64,000 nucleotides of DNA from an uncultured Roseivirga sp. (GCA_947493005.1 CANLOY010000005.1:1-64000); one strand, 5' to 3'; counted from the first letter of the stretch, positions 10,433-20,846 are shown. Made by a program: numbers and translations. Notes: a model not told the origin generated them from the letters alone.

Positions 10433-13400
10433 ATGAAGATGTTACGCACCTCATTACTGGTCGGACTGATTGTTTTATTATGCGCTCCAGAAGCCTTTAC
10501 TCAAAGGCGAAAAAGGAAGTCCAAAGAACCACAAGGTATCACCTACGATACAGCACTGTATAATGCTATGGAATTTCGTTTGGTTGGCCCTTTCAGAGGA
10601 GGGAGAGCTACAGCGGTTTCTGGTGTGGTTCAGGATCCAATGACTTACTATATGGGCGCTACTGGAGGTGTCTGGAAAACGGAAGATGCTGGCGAAAGCT
10701 GGAAGAATGTTTCCGATGGATTTTTTAATACCGCTTCTGTTGGAGCAATCACTGTTTCAGAGTCGGATCCAAATGTGGTTTATGTGGGTATGGGTGAAGC
10801 ACCTGTCAGAGGGGTAATGACCTCTCATGGTGATGGTGTTTATAAATCTACAGATAGTGGAAAAACCTGGAAGCATATCGGTTTGGAGAAAACCAGACAG
10901 ATAGCAAAAATAGTTGTTCACCCAGACAACCCTGATTTAGTTATAGTTGGCGCTCAGGGTAGCCCTTATGGACCTACGGAAGATCGTGGAATTTACAGAT
11001 CTGAAAACGGTGGAGAAACCTGGACTAAAGTACATTATATAGATCAGAACTCTGGAATCAGTGATCTAAGTATGGATATGACTAACCCACGCATTATTTA
11101 TGCAGCCTATTGGGATCATAGAAGATACCCATGGAAAGTACAGAGCGGAGGCCCTGGTAGCGGCATCTGGAAATCCGTTGATGGGGGGGTGACCTGGAAC
11201 AAGTTGAGTAAAGGGCTGCCAAAAGGTGTAATGGGCAAAATTGGTGTTTCTGTTTCCAGGGCTAACCCTAATAAAGTTTGGGCAATTATTGAAGCAGACA
11301 AGGGAGGTTTGTACCGATCGGATGATAGCGGTAAAAACTGGAAACTAATCAACCCCGATCGTTTGCTTAGGGCACGTTCTTGGTATTACATGCATATTCA
11401 GGCACACCCAACTGACGAGGAGAGCGTTTTTATAATGAATGCCCCTCTTGTTCAATCTACCGATAATGGTAAAACATTTGTAAACTTGGGTACTCCTCAT
11501 GGAGATAACCATCAGGTATGGGTCAACCCGGAACAACCACAATATATGATCAATGCCAATGATGGTGGTGCAAATGTATCCATCAATGGAGGTAAGGATT
11601 GGTCGCGGCAAGACAACCAGCCTACAGCTCAATTCTATAGAGTGAATGCCGACAGACAGTTTCCTTATAGGATTTATGGAGGGCAACAAGATAATAGCTC
11701 GGTTTCAATAGCATCCAGAGTAGATGGTGCCGGAATCAGTAACAATGATTTCTTTTCAGTTGGGGGTTGTGAAAGCGCGTATTCTGCATTTGACCCGGAT
11801 GACCCAAAATTAGTCTACTCAGGGTGCTATCAGGGGATTATAGATGAATGGAATGCGAAAACCGAGCAAACCAAAGATGTGATGGCCTACCCATTTCAAG
11901 GTTTAGGTACAAACCCAAGAAATATTAAATACAGGTTCAATTGGAATGCTCCTATCATTGCCTCAAAGCACGACCCTTCTGTGATTTATCATGCCGGGAA
12001 CAAATTGCTGAAGACTACCGACAGAGGAATTACATGGCGAGAAATCAGCCCTGACCTTACCAGAAATGACACTACCAAGATCAATTGGGGAGGAGGACCG
12101 ATCACCAACGAAGGGGCTGGAGGCGAGATTTACCATGCCATTTATTATGTGGCAGAGTCACCACATACTCCCGATGTAATTTATACAGGTGCGGACGATG
12201 GCATGTTGCATATTACCAAAAATGGTGGAGCTAACTGGGATGAAATCACAATTCCAGATACTGGAGAGGGTATGATTAATCAAATTGAAGTTTCTCCACA
12301 CGACCCTGCGACAGTTTACGTAGCATTTAACAGGTACAAGTTCAACGATTTTACTCCACATATTTTCAAGTCAACAGACTATGGTCAATCATGGAATAGA
12401 ATAGCCAAAGGCATAGATAATGAAGCACATGTGAGAGTGGTGAGAGAAGATCCTCGTCAAAAAGGTCTCTTATATGCAGGGACAGAGCTTGGCTTGTATG
12501 TGTCTTTCGATGGAGGGATTGTATGGAGTAAATTTCAGCGCAATCTTCCAGTTGTTCCAATTACAGATTTGATGGTCCATGGTAATGATTTAGTGATAGC
12601 TACTCAGGGACGTGCTTTCTGGGTAATGGATGACCTGAATCCGTTATATGAATTGAGTCAGGCTGCCAAAACAGACTTTTATGTTTTTGAACCAGAGCAT
12701 GCCATTCGTGACAATGCTTTCAGAACTGGTAATACCGCGTTAGGGCAAAATCCTTACCCTGGATTCTCTATTATGTATTACATCAAAGAAAATGTGGACT
12801 CGGTGAATCTTAAGGTAGAATTCACTGATGCAGGTGGAAATGTGGTAAGAAGCTTTTCCAGCGATGCAAAGAAGAGACAAGAAAAGCTAAGCAAGAAATC
12901 AGGAATGAATCGGTTGAACTGGAACTTGTCCAAAACCAATTTTGATGGAGTGCAAGGAGTTTTTGTAGGCTTGGGTGCTGGTGGACATAGAGTGGCTCCG
13001 GGGAAATATATTATGAAGATGACCTATGGAGATCAGGAGGTAGTAAAAGAACTTACAGTTTCTCCCGATCCAAGGTGGAGTGCCACGGCAATGCAATACA
13101 AAGAACAACAGGATCAGCTTGAGTTGGTTCGTGAAATGATTGATGGATTGCAAAATAAGGCGAATGATATTCGTTCGATAAGAAGTCAGATACAGGATTT
13201 GAAATCGAGGGTTTCGAAAGATGAATTTAAAGAGGTTCATAAAAAAGCAGATGAAATAATTGAACTTATCAATGAATCAGAAGATCAGATGGTGCAACCC
13301 AATCAAAAAACTTTTCAGGATGTGATTAACTTTGAAAATAAACTGGAAGTGCAACTGTTACATATCTATGGCACAATTGATGGTATTGAACCACCGATAA

Positions 13401-13552
13401 CTAATGGTCAGAAACAGCGCGTTAGAGATATGCAGGCTGAGTATACTTTGGTGATGAATAAGGCCAAAGCAATAGAAAACGGACTTGACGAGCTTATGAA
13501 CTTGATAAGGACGTTGAAAGTGCCATTTATAGCACCAAAAAGAAGAAATTAA
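10433..13552 (+). CDS. Exported BNR/sortilin-like beta-propeller protein
   Basis: A 1039-residue secreted protein often annotated as glycosyl hydrolase, BNR repeat or VPS10/sortilin-like. After a signal peptide (LVGLIVLLCAPEAFTQ) come many Asp-box-like repeats such as SEDGGETW-type turns (DAGESWKNV, DSGKTWKHI, NGGETWTKV, DGGVTWNKL, DRGITWREI), forming one or two propellers to about residue 750. An Ig-like domain and a helical C-terminus (about 880-1039) follow. No catalytic residues can be assigned, and many members are probably not hydrolases. The MarR gene starts on the base after its stop. Confidence 0.85.
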   Translation: MKMLRTSLLVGLIVLLCAPEAFTQRRKRKSKEPQGITYDTALYNAMEFRLVGPFRGGRATAVSGVVQDPMTYYMGATGGVWKTEDAGESWKNVSDGFFNTASVGAITVSESDPNVVYVGMGEAPVRGVMTSHGDGVYKSTDSGKTWKHIGLEKTRQIAKIVVHPDNPDLVIVGAQGSPYGPTEDRGIYRSENGGETWTKVHYIDQNSGISDLSMDMTNPRIIYAAYWDHRRYPWKVQSGGPGSGIWKSVDGGVTWNKLSKGLPKGVMGKIGVSVSRANPNKVWAIIEADKGGLYRSDDSGKNWKLINPDRLLRARSWYYMHIQAHPTDEESVFIMNAPLVQSTDNGKTFVNLGTPHGDNHQVWVNPEQPQYMINANDGGANVSINGGKDWSRQDNQPTAQFYRVNADRQFPYRIYGGQQDNSSVSIASRVDGAGISNNDFFSVGGCESAYSAFDPDDPKLVYSGCYQGIIDEWNAKTEQTKDVMAYPFQGLGTNPRNIKYRFNWNAPIIASKHDPSVIYHAGNKLLKTTDRGITWREISPDLTRNDTTKINWGGGPITNEGAGGEIYHAIYYVAESPHTPDVIYTGADDGMLHITKNGGANWDEITIPDTGEGMINQIEVSPHDPATVYVAFNRYKFNDFTPHIFKSTDYGQSWNRIAKGIDNEAHVRVVREDPRQKGLLYAGTELGLYVSFDGGIVWSKFQRNLPVVPITDLMVHGNDLVIATQGRAFWVMDDLNPLYELSQAAKTDFYVFEPEHAIRDNAFRTGNTALGQNPYPGFSIMYYIKENVDSVNLKVEFTDAGGNVVRSFSSDAKKRQEKLSKKSGMNRLNWNLSKTNFDGVQGVFVGLGAGGHRVAPGKYIMKMTYGDQEVVKELTVSPDPRWSATAMQYKEQQDQLELVREMIDGLQNKANDIRSIRSQIQDLKSRVSKDEFKEVHKKADEIIELINESEDQMVQPNQKTFQDVINFENKLEVQLLHIYGTIDGIEPPITNGQKQRVRDMQAEYTLVMNKAKAIENGLDELMNLIRTLKVPFIAPKRRN

Positions 13553-14032
13553 TTGGAACGAAATATAGTAGAAGAATTGGGTAGTCTAGCATTGGCTACC
13601 CGTTTAAAAAATCTCAGCGAACGTCTTGCAAAAGATGTTGCTCAAGTATATAAAGAGTCAGCATTTGACTTTGAGCCCCGTTGGTTCACACTTATCTATG
13701 CCTTAAAAGGTGGTGAAGAATTGGCTGTTACTGAACTTTCCGCAATGCTTAAGCAAACTCACCCTGCGGTAAACCAAGTAGCCAATGTCTTGGTAGAGAG
13801 GGGTCTAATTGACGAGAGAAAGGACAAAGAAGACCAGAGAAGACGTCTTTTAAAATTGTCACCAAAAGGCAAGCAGATGGTGTCCAGAATGGATGAGCTC
13901 TGGCAGAAAATCAGAGCAGCAAATGACGAGCTTTTGATAGAATCAGAAGGAGATTTACTGAGTAATATGGATAAGGTAGAATCCGCCTTGAATGAAAAAT
14001 CTATGTACGATCGCGTTACTTCTAAGCTTTGA
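13553..14032 (+). CDS. MarR-family transcriptional regulator
   Basis: A 159-residue winged-helix repressor or activator. The HTH is about residues 58-80 (AVTELSAMLKQTHPAVNQVANVLVERGLI), followed by the wing DERKDKEDQRRRLLKLSPKG that is typical of MarR. The start is TTG, immediately after the TAA of the propeller gene; the first in-frame ATG would remove the HTH, so TTG is required. The abutting position means co-transcription with the upstream gene. Targets may be the following S41 peptidase and permease, but I see no operator that proves it. Confidence 0.88.
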   Translation: MERNIVEELGSLALATRLKNLSERLAKDVAQVYKESAFDFEPRWFTLIYALKGGEELAVTELSAMLKQTHPAVNQVANVLVERGLIDERKDKEDQRRRLLKLSPKGKQMVSRMDELWQKIRAANDELLIESEGDLLSNMDKVESALNEKSMYDRVTSKL

Positions 14033-14104
14033 TATTTCTGCGGCCTTCATAATCTATTCTAAACAAATTTATCGCATCTACGTAAGTGCTTACATATTTA
14101 TAAT

Positions 14105-15049
14105 ATGAAAAGAGCACTTTTAATATCCTTTCTGCTATTTCCAGGCTTTTTTGTCAATGCTCAGGAAATCGATAAACAAGCCATTGTAAATCGATTGGCC
14201 GGTATTATGAACAGGAACTATGTCTATCCTGAAAAGGGTAAGGCTATGCACGACCTGATAAAAAGCAAACTAAAAAATGGAACCTATGACAGGTTAACCA
14301 CAGAACAGGATTTCGCCAATGCATTGCAGGCTGACCTGAGGTCTGTTATTAATGATAAGCATATAAGAGTTGTTCATGACCCCAAAAGAGCGGAAGCTAT
14401 TAGTAGCAGAGTTAGGGGTGGTGGAAGGATTCCTCCAGAGAATTTCGGATTTAAAGAAGTTAAGATACTAGAAGGAAATATCGGCTACCTTGATTTGAGA
14501 GGGTTCATGGATATTGGTCCTGCTGAAGATGTCGCTAAGGAGGCAATGGATAAACTAATTCAGTCCGATGCATTGATTTTCGATTTGAGGAAAAATGGTG
14601 GGGGATCACCATCAATGATTCGATTTATTTCCAGCTATCTGTTTGGGAAAGAGGCAGTGCACCTAAATACATTCTATTGGCGTCCTTCAGATAGTTACTC
14701 TGAAACCTGGACCGATCCATCTTTGGCAAGCCAGACAAAACCAGATATACCCGTTTATGTCCTCACCAGTGATTACACTTTTTCTGCTGCTGAAGAATTC
14801 ACCTATAACCTCAAGAACATGAAGAGGGCCACTATAATTGGTGAAACAACTGGGGGAGGGGCTCACCCTGGAGGTCCGTCTGTAATTAGCGATGGGTTTA
14901 TTGTGAATGTTCCCAGAGGAAGGGCTATCAACCCGATTACCAAAACCAATTGGGAGGGTGTTGGTATAGCACCACATATTAGTACTTCTGAAGAAGATGC
15001 TTTGAAAAAGGCTGTTGAACTAGCTAGAAAGGCCCTTTCTTTAAAATAA
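14105..15049 (+). CDS. S41-family peptidase, IRBP-like, exported
   Basis: A 314-residue secreted serine protease of the tail-specific (S41) clan. The signal peptide ends at VNAQ (residue 20). An N-terminal helical bundle is followed by the crotonase-like core (IFDLRKNGGGSPSM) and the catalytic serine S227 in YTFSAAEEF. It has no PDZ domain, unlike the Ctp protein further on, so it belongs to the short IRBP-like type usual in Bacteroidota. It follows the MarR gene by 72 bases and precedes the permease gene. The substrate is unknown. Confidence 0.88.
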   Translation: MKRALLISFLLFPGFFVNAQEIDKQAIVNRLAGIMNRNYVYPEKGKAMHDLIKSKLKNGTYDRLTTEQDFANALQADLRSVINDKHIRVVHDPKRAEAISSRVRGGGRIPPENFGFKEVKILEGNIGYLDLRGFMDIGPAEDVAKEAMDKLIQSDALIFDLRKNGGGSPSMIRFISSYLFGKEAVHLNTFYWRPSDSYSETWTDPSLASQTKPDIPVYVLTSDYTFSAAEEFTYNLKNMKRATIIGETTGGGAHPGGPSVISDGFIVNVPRGRAINPITKTNWEGVGIAPHISTSEEDALKKAVELARKALSLK

Positions 15050-15128
15050 AAAGTAACCGATTACATATTTTAAGAATGATGAGAACTTAGTTCTCCTTAG
15101 ATTCATCAAAGGTTAAAAACAATAGGTC

Positions 15129-17510
15129 ATGTTTAAAAACTATCTAAAGATTGCCTTCAGAAATCTTCTGAAAAGCAAAGGCACGTCAGTCATCAATATT
15201 CTCGGGCTTTCCATTGGAATGGCTTGCTGTGTCATCATTTTCTTGTTTGTTCAAAACGAGTTAAAATATGATAGCTTCCATAGTAAATCAAAAGACATTT
15301 TCAGGGTGCTCACAATCGATGAGGCACTTGGAGTGAGTAGTAACTTGGTAGGTATTACACTTCCAGCACTTGGTCCTGCAATGGAAAACAACTTTCCCGA
15401 AGTAGAAAAACGGGTGAGAATGATACCTCAGGGAAGACAACTGATTAGTTATGAACAACAAGGGTTCTATACAGAACACTTTGCTTATGCCGAACCATCT
15501 TTGTTTGATGTATTTGATTTTAAATTAATAGATGGTGACACAGAGAAAGCATTAACCGAGCCCAATACAGTGATATTTACTCAATCAATGGCCAAAAAGA
15601 CCTTTGGAGAAGAAAATCCAATAGGTAAGCGAATTGATTTCGGCAATCAGACGAGTCTTGAAGTAGTAGGGGTAATGGCTGATGTTACAGAAAATTCTCA
15701 CTTAGATTTTGATGTGATCATGTCGATGGAACAAGCTGATACAACCTCAGGATTTGCTCAATTCTTAAGATCCTGGCAGAGCATCAGTATGGTTACCTAT
15801 GTGCAATTAGCCTCTCCTGAAAACGAAGAAGGGGTGGAGTCCAAGATGGAAGAGCTTATTAGAGCTAATAATGTGGGCGATAATTTCAAAGTGACTCTTC
15901 AGCCACTTAAAGATGTGCACTTAAAATCCAGTGGTATTCTGTTTGAGAACTACAATTTGAATAAAACAGATGCTAACTATGTTTATACATTAGCTGCGGT
16001 TGGCCTTTTTGTAATACTGATAGCCTCATTCAACTTCATGAACCTTTCCACGGCACGTTCAGCCAATAGGGCTCAGGAGGTGGGAGTAAGAAAGGTTTTT
16101 GGAGCTGACAGGGTCCAATTGATTAATCAGTTTATGATTGAGTCAATCGTACTTTGTTTTGTTTCTTTTTTTATAGCTATAGGGCTAGTGGCTTTGGCTA
16201 GTCCCTTAATTAATCTACCAATTGAAGAAAATCTAGCTCTGCACTTTCTATCGAATGGAAACTGGCTATTGGGAGCATTTGTCTTTGTTTTGGTACTGGG
16301 ATTATTCTCAGGGAGTTATCCAGCCCTGCTGCTATCTGGTTACAACCCTATTACCATTCTAAGGGGCTCTTTTAAAACAAGTTCGAAGGGAGTTTTACTT
16401 AGAAAGTCATTGGTGATTTTTCAGTTTACCATATCTATTACCATGATTATTGGTACGGCAATCGTATATGATCAATTGCAACATCAACGCAACATTGAAA
16501 AGGGCTTTGACCCTGAACAGGTTGTGACTTTGAATATTGGAAATCCTGGCCTTCAGCAATCTATGCCCGTGTTAATCAATAAACTGGAACAAAGCCCCGA
16601 TATTATAAAAACTGCTAGAACGGCCGGAATGCCAGGGCGTACTTTTGGAAGAAGAGGTGTTCGCCCCGAAGGTGTACCTCAGGAAGATACCTGGATTATA
16701 TCAGTATTGGGTTTTGATGAAAACTTTATGGAGCTGATGGACATGCAAATCTCGGAAGGGCGAGGTTTTGATGTGAACATGCAAACTGATGTACAACAGG
16801 CGGTTCTCATCAATGAGGCTATGGCTAAAGAATTGACCTGGAGTGAGCCAGTAGGTAAGAAAATTACTTTCGGTCAGCAGGAAAGAACTGTAATTGGGGT
16901 GGTCAAGGATTTTCACTTTGCCAATATGAGACACAAAATAGAACCACTAGCCATGTTCTTCAATCCAAATGGTGGTGGAAATCTGGCAGTTAAATTTTCA
17001 TCTGCTAATGCAGGTCAAACTATGGAATTTATACAGTCCGCGTGGGATGAGGTCTTTCCTAACAGTCCGCTTGAATATAGGTTCTTCGATGAAGAATTCG
17101 GTCAACAATATGCATCTGATGAACGTTTTGGAACGCTTGTGTTTAGTTTTACATGGTTAGCGATTTTCATAGCTTGTCTTGGACTTTTTGGGCTGTCGGC
17201 ATTTACGGCAGAACAAAAGACAAAGGAAATTGGGGTCAGAAAAGTACTTGGAGCCAGTATTTCAGGAATAGTGGTGTTATTATCCAGGCAGTTTTCGCAG
17301 TTAATTGCTGTAGCAGTTATTCTTGCAGTGCCAATAGCTTATTATTTAATGAGCCTATGGTTGAGTGATTTCGAATACAGAGTAGATATGAACTGGATAT
17401 GGTTTGCCATCTCAGCAATGGCCGCAATACTTATTGCTTTGCTTACAGTTGCTTTTCAATCTGTGAAAGCCGCGACAATCAACCCTTCAAAATCATTGAG
17501 ATATGAGTGA
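15129..17510 (+). CDS. MacB/FtsX-type ABC permease, duplicated core
   Basis: A 793-residue inner-membrane permease subunit. It begins with one transmembrane helix (VINILGLSIGMACCVIIFLF), has a MacB-like periplasmic domain and a first FtsX unit with three helices (ending near residue 440), then a second periplasmic domain and second FtsX unit (VGVRKVFGA and IGVRKVLGA mark the two). This architecture is typical of Bacteroidota permeases in lipoprotein, antibiotic or signal-peptide export. No ATPase gene is adjacent, so it is an orphan that must recruit a distant ATP-binding subunit. It lies 79 bases after the S41 gene. Confidence 0.9.
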   Translation: MFKNYLKIAFRNLLKSKGTSVINILGLSIGMACCVIIFLFVQNELKYDSFHSKSKDIFRVLTIDEALGVSSNLVGITLPALGPAMENNFPEVEKRVRMIPQGRQLISYEQQGFYTEHFAYAEPSLFDVFDFKLIDGDTEKALTEPNTVIFTQSMAKKTFGEENPIGKRIDFGNQTSLEVVGVMADVTENSHLDFDVIMSMEQADTTSGFAQFLRSWQSISMVTYVQLASPENEEGVESKMEELIRANNVGDNFKVTLQPLKDVHLKSSGILFENYNLNKTDANYVYTLAAVGLFVILIASFNFMNLSTARSANRAQEVGVRKVFGADRVQLINQFMIESIVLCFVSFFIAIGLVALASPLINLPIEENLALHFLSNGNWLLGAFVFVLVLGLFSGSYPALLLSGYNPITILRGSFKTSSKGVLLRKSLVIFQFTISITMIIGTAIVYDQLQHQRNIEKGFDPEQVVTLNIGNPGLQQSMPVLINKLEQSPDIIKTARTAGMPGRTFGRRGVRPEGVPQEDTWIISVLGFDENFMELMDMQISEGRGFDVNMQTDVQQAVLINEAMAKELTWSEPVGKKITFGQQERTVIGVVKDFHFANMRHKIEPLAMFFNPNGGGNLAVKFSSANAGQTMEFIQSAWDEVFPNSPLEYRFFDEEFGQQYASDERFGTLVFSFTWLAIFIACLGLFGLSAFTAEQKTKEIGVRKVLGASISGIVVLLSRQFSQLIAVAVILAVPIAYYLMSLWLSDFEYRVDMNWIWFAISAMAAILIALLTVAFQSVKAATINPSKSLRYE

Positions 17511-17673
17511 TTTTGCATTTTTTAACATCCATTCACATCAAAGTTGAAACTACAAATGGGTGTATTGGTATTATACTTGTAGACCTTAAGCAGCTTTCCT
17601 GCTAAGTTGAAGGGAATTTTACTTACATTTAATTCCTTTTTTCGGGTAACGTTAAAGAAATAAACTCGTTGAG

Positions 17674-19752
17674 ATGAAGATGATTAAGAAGTTATTGTGG
17701 TTGCCACTGGCTTTGTTATTTGCAAGCCCCCTGTTGGCAACGGAGAACGATTCAACAAAATATTTACAACCTACTGCCGCTCACCTAAAAGAGGCAAGAA
17801 TAATTGTCCAGATATTAGACTATTTCCATTATAGAGAAACGGATCTAGATGATTCCTTGTCATCTGTCATTTTCGACAACTTCATCAAATCACTTGATGG
17901 GAATAAGAATTACTTCTTAGCAAGCGATATCAGATCTTTTGAAAAGTATAGATATGAGCTCGACAACACCTTAAAGAATGGCGATCTGATTCCTGCTTTT
18001 TACATCTTCAATATTTACAAAAAGCGTGTTGAAGCCAGGTTGAAATATGCTTTAGCTCATGTAGATGACAAATTTGATTACACTAAAGATGAAACCTTTA
18101 AGTTTGACAGAGAGAAAGCTTCTTATGCATCTAGTGTTGCCGATCTCGATGAGCTTTGGAGAAAAACAATCAAGAATCAAGCACTGAGTTTAAAACTAAG
18201 CGGGTCGGATCAGGAAAAAATAGCTGATTTACTTACAAAGCGCTATGAGCGTTTTCAGAGTAATGTAGGGAAATACAATAGCAATGATGTCTTTGAGATG
18301 TTTATGAATTCAGTGACAAATGGCTTTGATCCTCATACTAATTATTTCACCCCATTGAATGCTGAAGATTTTCAGATGCAAAGTAAGAAGTCTTTAGAGG
18401 GAATTGGAGCTACACTGCAACAGGATACTGACTTTACAAAAATTGTTGAGTTAAGACCTGGAGGTCCAGCCTTCCTTAGTGGTGAGGTAGATAAAGATGA
18501 TAGAATAGTGGGAGTAGCTCAGGGAGCAGAAGGAGAGATGATTGATGTAGTAGGATGGCGCTCCGATGAGGTAGCTGGTAAGGTAAGAGGTCCGAAAGGA
18601 ACTTTGGTTCGTTTGAAACTATTACCTGCCGGAGCAAGCCCTGGTTCGGAAACCAAAGAAGTAAGCTTGGTTAGAGATAAGATTAAACTGGACGAGGCAA
18701 GAGCTAAGAGTAAAGTGATTGAGTATTCAGAGAACGGAACCAATTACACACTTGGCGTTATTACAGTTCCTGACTTTTATCTGGATCCGGATGGATACGA
18801 AAAAGGAGGAGAAGATTATACCAGTACAACCAATGATGTTAGGCGCCTTATAAAGGAACTTGAAGAAGATAATGTTGATGGCATTATGCTGGACTTAAGA
18901 AACAATGGTGGAGGTGCTTTGGTAGAAGCTATCAGTCTTACAGGGTTGTTCTTACCAGGCGGTACTGTTGTGCAGGTGAAAGACAGTCGTGCACAAGTGC
19001 AGAAGTATAATGATGAAAACAAAACAGTAGCTTATGAAGGACCTATGAATGTAATGATCAATAGGTTTTCTGCATCAGCCTCTGAAATCTTTGCTGGAGC
19101 AATTCAGGATTATAAGAGAGGAGTTATTGTTGGAGAACAATCTTACGGAAAGGGAACTGTTCAACAAGTTAGAGAGCTTAAGGAATTCCTAAGACAACCT
19201 CAGGAAGACAAGCTTGGCTTGATTAAGTTTACTATAGCCAAGTTCTATAGAGTGACTGGTAGCAGTACACAACACAGAGGAGTGACACCAGATATTGAAT
19301 ACCCTTCGGTTTACAGCGCTGAAGAATTTGGTGAGAGCTCAAAACCTAGTGCATTACCTTGGGATAAAATAGCTTCAGCACCATTTACTCCTACAACTTA
19401 TGTGGATGGTAACTTGCTTTCTATTCTGAAAAAGAGACACCAACAGAGGTTGAAGGAAGATAAGTCTTTGAGAGACCTGCTGTACGATGTTGAGCAGATT
19501 AAGAAAAACAGATCTAAGACTGTGATTTCTTTGAACTACGAGGTAAGAAAGAAAGAACAGGAAGAAGCTGAAAAGAAAAAAGCAGACAGAGAACTGTCAG
19601 CGAAAATTAAGATTGGAGATTCCTCTACAGAGTTGAAAGCAGGTAATAGTTCAGATGGAATGCTTGATGATCTTAAGGATGTTTACCTGAAAGAAAGCAT
19701 CAAGCTTTTGGCAGATCAGATTCAAGCCAAAAAGAGCAAGAAAAGAGGATAA
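17674..19752 (+). CDS. prc: Carboxy-terminal processing protease (tail-specific protease)
   Basis: A 692-residue periplasmic S41A protease that degrades or trims proteins from the C-terminus. It has a signal peptide (LLWLPLALLFASPLLA), a long N-terminal helical domain, a PDZ domain (about 235-320, ELRPGGPAFLSG), and the Ser/Lys dyad in the SASASE and GEQSYGKGT motifs. The C-terminal Lys/Glu-rich region matches Prc/Tsp of E. coli, and the length agrees. It is preceded by 163 bases of leader with an imperfect CTTAAGCAG/CTGCTAAG hairpin, and followed by a palindromic repeat that may terminate transcription. Confidence 0.94.
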   Translation: MKMIKKLLWLPLALLFASPLLATENDSTKYLQPTAAHLKEARIIVQILDYFHYRETDLDDSLSSVIFDNFIKSLDGNKNYFLASDIRSFEKYRYELDNTLKNGDLIPAFYIFNIYKKRVEARLKYALAHVDDKFDYTKDETFKFDREKASYASSVADLDELWRKTIKNQALSLKLSGSDQEKIADLLTKRYERFQSNVGKYNSNDVFEMFMNSVTNGFDPHTNYFTPLNAEDFQMQSKKSLEGIGATLQQDTDFTKIVELRPGGPAFLSGEVDKDDRIVGVAQGAEGEMIDVVGWRSDEVAGKVRGPKGTLVRLKLLPAGASPGSETKEVSLVRDKIKLDEARAKSKVIEYSENGTNYTLGVITVPDFYLDPDGYEKGGEDYTSTTNDVRRLIKELEEDNVDGIMLDLRNNGGGALVEAISLTGLFLPGGTVVQVKDSRAQVQKYNDENKTVAYEGPMNVMINRFSASASEIFAGAIQDYKRGVIVGEQSYGKGTVQQVRELKEFLRQPQEDKLGLIKFTIAKFYRVTGSSTQHRGVTPDIEYPSVYSAEEFGESSKPSALPWDKIASAPFTPTTYVDGNLLSILKKRHQQRLKEDKSLRDLLYDVEQIKKNRSKTVISLNYEVRKKEQEEAEKKKADRELSAKIKIGDSSTELKAGNSSDGMLDDLKDVYLKESIKLLADQIQAKKSKKRG

Positions 19753-19773
19753 GCTAAAAGTCAAGAGAGTACA

Positions 19774-19853
19774 GTCATTCCCGAGAAATCGGGAATCTCT
19801 ATAGATAGCTTTTTACAGCTTTTTGAGAGATTCCCAAACAAGTTGGGAATGAC
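19774..19853. repeat. 80-base compound palindromic element
   Basis: The outer arms GTCATTCCC and GGGAATGAC pair, with a second pair GAATCTCT / AGAGATTC inside. Each arm carries its own small hairpin: CCCGA-GAAA-TCGGG and TCCCAA-ACAAG-TTGGGA. The whole can fold as a cloverleaf. It lies between the convergent prc and TPR lipoprotein genes and may serve as a bidirectional terminator. It resembles the CATTCCCG...CGGGAATG repeats seen in many Bacteroidota genomes. Confidence 0.8.
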
Positions 19854-19895
19854 CATGAGGTTTTTTTACAACCTTTCTATTTTAAAGGTTAGCCA

Positions 19896-20846
19896 CTAAT
19901 TTTTATTAAGACGAGCTAAATCTGCCTCTGCTGCAATAAACCCGAATGCAGACCATGAGCTTCCTGAAACCACTTGTTCCAGAATTGCCTTTGCCTGAGT
20001 TGTATCTCCATTGTACAGGTACCAGTTGGCCAATCCATAGCCTTGGGTAGCCAGACTAAGTGCAGCATCATCACCCGAAGTTTTCAGCAGATCATCAGCA
20101 GAATATTCACCTTTGTACATCAAGAGTCTTTTCAAATAACTGTCATTTTCGATAATCTCCATTGAACTATCAATAGATTGAAGAAGTACTTTTGCTTCAT
20201 CAGTTTTTCCTTGCCTTTTTAATGTCATGTATAACCAATCTGTTGTGGCTACTACCAAATCAGGATTGTCTGAATACTCAATGCATTCCTTATAGATTGC
20301 TTCAGCTTTTTCAAACTCCCCCTTTAGGTAATGCGCCAGTCCATAATGGTACAAGATGTTAAACTGCGTATTGGAAAGCGGAATGTTCATTTTATTGGGT
20401 GCGCCATCAGGCTCTATTTCCATAATGCCTTTTTTCATCAATTGATGTGCCTTTTCATAATCTTCAATGGCATTGTCAAATTGCCTTAGGCTTATATATC
20501 TGTGTCCTCTGTGACGGTACAGTTTGTAGGAGTCTGGAAAATTCTTGATTCCCTCTGAGAATACCTGAATAGCTTTTTTGTAGTCATACAAATAAGCATG
20601 CCTTCTTCCCAGCCAAATGGTAGACATCTCTGAAGCTTCGCTGTCGAAATTTGCTTGAGCTTCTTTCAGGTTAGCCTTGAGCTTTTCCAATTGCGCTTCA
20701 CTTCGTTGAGGTATGGTTAAAGAATCCCCTAAAAGCGACATGGCTTGAAGTATATCTGCCTCATACTTCTTTGCTTTTTCTTCTTTCTGGCAGGAAAAAA
20801 CAATGATGCTTGATAGTAGCAATATGCCGATCAGTCTGTGTTTCAT
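19896..20846 (-). CDS. TPR-repeat lipoprotein
   Basis: A 316-residue lipoprotein (SSIIVFSC, C19) with several tetratricopeptide repeats, for example YDYKKAIQVFSEGIKNFP, FDNAIEDYEKAHQLM and GEFEKAEAIYKECIEY. TPR proteins are scaffolds and carry no catalytic site. Its ATG directly follows the stop of the exported amidohydrolase with no spacer, so it is the second gene of a tight two-gene operon. Its partner is therefore probably the amidohydrolase or its substrate pathway, which is an inference. Confidence 0.88.
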   Translation of the reverse strand: MKHRLIGILLLSSIIVFSCQKEEKAKKYEADILQAMSLLGDSLTIPQRSEAQLEKLKANLKEAQANFDSEASEMSTIWLGRRHAYLYDYKKAIQVFSEGIKNFPDSYKLYRHRGHRYISLRQFDNAIEDYEKAHQLMKKGIMEIEPDGAPNKMNIPLSNTQFNILYHYGLAHYLKGEFEKAEAIYKECIEYSDNPDLVVATTDWLYMTLKRQGKTDEAKVLLQSIDSSMEIIENDSYLKRLLMYKGEYSADDLLKTSGDDAALSLATQGYGLANWYLYNGDTTQAKAILEQVVSGSSWSAFGFIAAEADLARLNKN

